From positions 1-14,232 of the forward strand of contig JAJZZQ010000030.1 in assembly GCA_021797525.1 (NCBI GenBank): a stretch of 14,232 bases of DNA. The letters run 5' to 3'. The notes beneath the pieces were generated by a model, which ran no database searches, was not told where the DNA came from, and worked only from the letters and a program-made list of their open reading frames with translations. Below, one piece after another: positions 12,902 to 14,232 of the stretch; position 1 is the stretch's first letter; each line of letters opens with the position of its first letter. This DNA is from Thermoplasmata archaeon (GTDB taxonomy: Archaea; Thermoplasmatota; Thermoplasmata; Thermoplasmatales; Thermoplasmataceae). Made by a program: the position numbers and the translations under genes.

Positions 12902-12907
12902 TATAAA
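12902..12907 (-). promoter_or_regulatory. TATA box of the 32-residue microgene
   Basis: Minus-strand TTTATA within ATATTTATATATTT, centred 26.5 nt before ATG 12878; strong match in sequence and distance. Confidence 0.55.
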
Positions 12908-13047
12908 TATTGTCAGACAAAAAAAATTTTGATTCATTTAATCCCGCGGCCCATTTTTCTTGTGTCTGCTTGAGAGACCTAAAATATACTGGATAGTTTG
13001 CTATATGGTATGTCGGACGCATAACTGAAAATAGAAATTACTAAGGG

Positions 13048-13056
13048 TTTATATAA
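13048..13056 (+). promoter_or_regulatory. TATA box of the winged-helix gene
   Basis: TTTATATAA about 42 nt before ATG 13095. The expected start of transcription is near 13077, giving a leader of about 18 nt that includes AGGTG at 13085-13089, 5 nt before the ATG. The box is nearly palindromic and could also act on the minus strand. Confidence 0.5.
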
Positions 13057-13094
13057 GGCTAGAGCGTTATTACTTGTTACCTACAGGTGTACAA

Positions 13095-13829
13095 ATGATT
13101 GAATCTACATACATTGACGAGAAAGAATTCATAAACAACCTGATTCTCAATATACTGCCGGAACAGAACAACTGGGAACTGAAGACAGATTATATAACCA
13201 CCGGGAAAGGAGGGGCCATTCTGAACTTTGACTACATACTCATCTCCAGCGATGGGAGTGAAAAGATTCCCATTTTGTTGCTAAAAGGTGGAAAGAATGA
13301 GAGGCTGGATCAGATCGCAGGGCTCCATCTTAAGTCCAAAGCTATTAATGCAACAAGAAAAATAGCAATTTCCAGTACTTCCTGCACACCTTATGAAAAC
13401 TTTCTGGCTGGAATATTTAACGTTAGTATCATAAGGGAGAGCTCAACTGAGCAATTATCTCTCGTGGAGTCTGAAAGAAAGACAAGAAACGACATTAGAA
13501 CTGCAAAGAAAACTGAGAACACCATAAGAAATCAGACCGTTGTTAAGAAAAAGCGCGAGTATAATGCCAGCAGAAAACGCAGGGACCGAACGAAGATCGT
13601 TCATGATATTCTGGAACTAGCTGATTCCAATGGCACACTTGGCATCACAAAGATAATCTATAGATGCAACCTGAATTACAATTCTGCCCAGAAAATTATA
13701 AACGACCTTGTTTCCAGAAAGCTTATTGAGGTAATGGCTTCAAACGGAATAAAAAAGAAATTCAGGATTACTGAAACAGGCCTTACATTCCTCAGTGACC
13801 TGAAAAAGTTGAGCTTTGTGGACAGGTAG
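13095..13829 (+). CDS. Winged-helix regulator with nuclease-like N-terminal domain
   Basis: A 244-residue protein from ATG 13095, chosen over TTG 13074 because of the AGGTG ribosome-binding site and a TATA box that leaves a short leader. The C-terminal domain (about 163-240) is an archaeal winged helix of the HTH_45 type: RDRTKIVHDILELAD, then ITKIIYRCNLNYNSAQKIIND, the wing strand, and FRITETGLTFLSDLKKL. The N-terminal domain (about 8-115) has an alpha-beta pattern like restriction-endonuclease folds: a first helix, a strand with NFDYILI (D46), a strand IPILLLKGG (59-66) where K64 sits like the K of a (D/E)xK motif but Leu takes the acidic position, then a helix and AINATRKIAISS (83-94). It is probably an inactive nuclease-like sensor or DNA-binding module. 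A basic linker (about 127-163) joins the two. Its target is unknown. Confidence 0.75.
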   Translation: MIESTYIDEKEFINNLILNILPEQNNWELKTDYITTGKGGAILNFDYILISSDGSEKIPILLLKGGKNERLDQIAGLHLKSKAINATRKIAISSTSCTPYENFLAGIFNVSIIRESSTEQLSLVESERKTRNDIRTAKKTENTIRNQTVVKKKREYNASRKRRDRTKIVHDILELADSNGTLGITKIIYRCNLNYNSAQKIINDLVSRKLIEVMASNGIKKKFRITETGLTFLSDLKKLSFVDR

Positions 13830-13858
13830 TTCCTCTATCTGATCCGCGATGTTTTGCC

Positions 13859-13864
13859 TTTTTT
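13859..13864 (+). terminator. T6 run after the winged-helix gene
   Basis: TTTTTT about 30 nt past the stop, preceded by TTTTGCC. It is a short, archaeal-type termination candidate. Confidence 0.35.
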
Positions 13865-14036
13865 AAGATCAATTTACATATTTTCCATATCATTTCTGGA
13901 AATTGGTGCTATTCCTTACTTAAATTCCGGCATTGCAACATTTTAGGATACAGGAAAAAGCATTTGGGAAGATGAAACAATCTTTCGATCATACCGGGAA
14001 AATTTAATAATTAGTAGGTTGTTTACCATCAATCCG

Positions 14037-14232
14037 ATGAATGATTACTTTCTCTACATAATTCCTACAGCCATTGTTTTACTGACTTACTTCATATCAC
14101 GGCTGATTGAGAAGGGTTTCGGAGACTATCTCAGCACTTTGAACTCAAAGGTCCAGGAACTGGAGGGCGTTCTAAATCTGACCTTCATGAAAGAACTTCT
14201 TAATTTCTTCATGTCAAGCACAACGAGCCAGA
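14037..14232 (+). CDS. Membrane-anchored protein, partial (N-terminal 65 residues)
   Basis: A frame opening at ATG 14037 that stays open to the window end. The N-terminus is one hydrophobic helix (about residues 4-21, FLYIIPTAIVLLTYFIS) followed by a basic flank R22...K26. After that comes an amphipathic, coiled-coil-like stretch LSTLNSKVQELEGVLNL (32-48). AATTTAATAATTA (14001-14013) upstream is AT-rich enough to serve as its TATA region, though the best hexamer spacing is imperfect. This could be a membrane-tethered coiled-coil or signalling protein; the remainder lies outside the window, so no function is assigned. Confidence 0.55.
   Translation, partial: MNDYFLYIIPTAIVLLTYFISRLIEKGFGDYLSTLNSKVQELEGVLNLTFMKELLNFFMSSTTSQ

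Larger units (their letters stand above)
12717..13094. promoter_or_regulatory. Intergenic region with a minus-strand microgene and two promoters
   Basis: This stretch between the SMP-30 and winged-helix genes holds a minus-strand T6 run (12740-12745), a probable 32-residue microgene (12780-12878), its TATA box (12902-12907), and the TATA box of the winged-helix gene (13048-13056). Nothing else could be supported. Confidence 0.5.

Noticed and set aside
13896..14020. 27-codon minus-strand frame after the winged-helix gene
   Set aside because: The product is Cys/Phe-rich with no Shine-Dalgarno site, and the AT-rich box upstream is at a poor distance.

Overview
The window looks like chromosomal DNA of an aerobic, heterotrophic archaeon of the Thermoplasmatales type (Thermoplasma, Ferroplasma, Cuniculiplasma and relatives). 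This is an inference from several signs. Arginine is mostly AGA/AGG. TATA-like boxes are centred about 24-27 nt from start codons with no room for a leader, which is leaderless transcription. Strong GGAGG-type Shine-Dalgarno sites occur mainly at genes inside or at the head of leadered units. The partial chlorite-dismutase-family gene at the left edge resembles the Thermoplasma type. No rRNA, tRNA, CRISPR array, transposase or integrase was seen.

Layout. (1) 1-260, minus: 5' part of a chlorite dismutase/HemQ-like gene. (2) 472-3619, plus: a tight three-gene tyrosine/homogentisate catabolism operon: 4-hydroxyphenylpyruvate dioxygenase, a fumarylacetoacetase-type hydrolase and homogentisate 1,2-dioxygenase. 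No maleylacetoacetate isomerase is present in the window. (3) 3620-4964, minus: a histidine-phosphatase (phosphoglycerate-mutase-like) protein and a TenA/CADD-like putative di-metal oxygenase. (4) 5092-9133, plus: an unknown acidic protein, a second FAH-superfamily hydrolase, a large HerA/VirD4-like ATPase carrying a C-terminal domain with a PDG...ExE signature, and an unknown 307-residue partner that starts at a TTG inside the ATPase gene. (5) 9232-10584, plus: a small unknown protein and a double-SIS-domain protein resembling the isomerase half of GlmS. (6) 10578-11710, minus: a CinA/MoaB-type protein, preceded by two small genes that are easy to miss: a 59-residue charged protein with a very good ribosome-binding site, and a 33-residue single-helix membrane protein with a leaderless promoter. 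(7) 11871-12716, plus: an SMP-30/gluconolactonase. (8) 12780-12878, minus: a probable 32-residue microprotein. (9) 13095-13829, plus: a winged-helix regulator with a nuclease-like N-terminal domain. (10) 14037 to the end, plus: the start of a membrane-anchored protein.

How the genes fit together. The hpd-fahA-hmgA operon would take 4-hydroxyphenylpyruvate to homogentisate, open the ring to maleylacetoacetate, and split the C8 diketo acid into acetoacetate and a C4 acid. Both dioxygenases need Fe(II) and O2. The SMP-30 lactonase would suit the non-phosphorylating sugar-acid pathways of this group. The SIS protein suggests amino-sugar phosphate handling. The least explained part is the ATPase/partner pair at 6291-9133. 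Together with the microproteins, it is the best place to look for undescribed biology.
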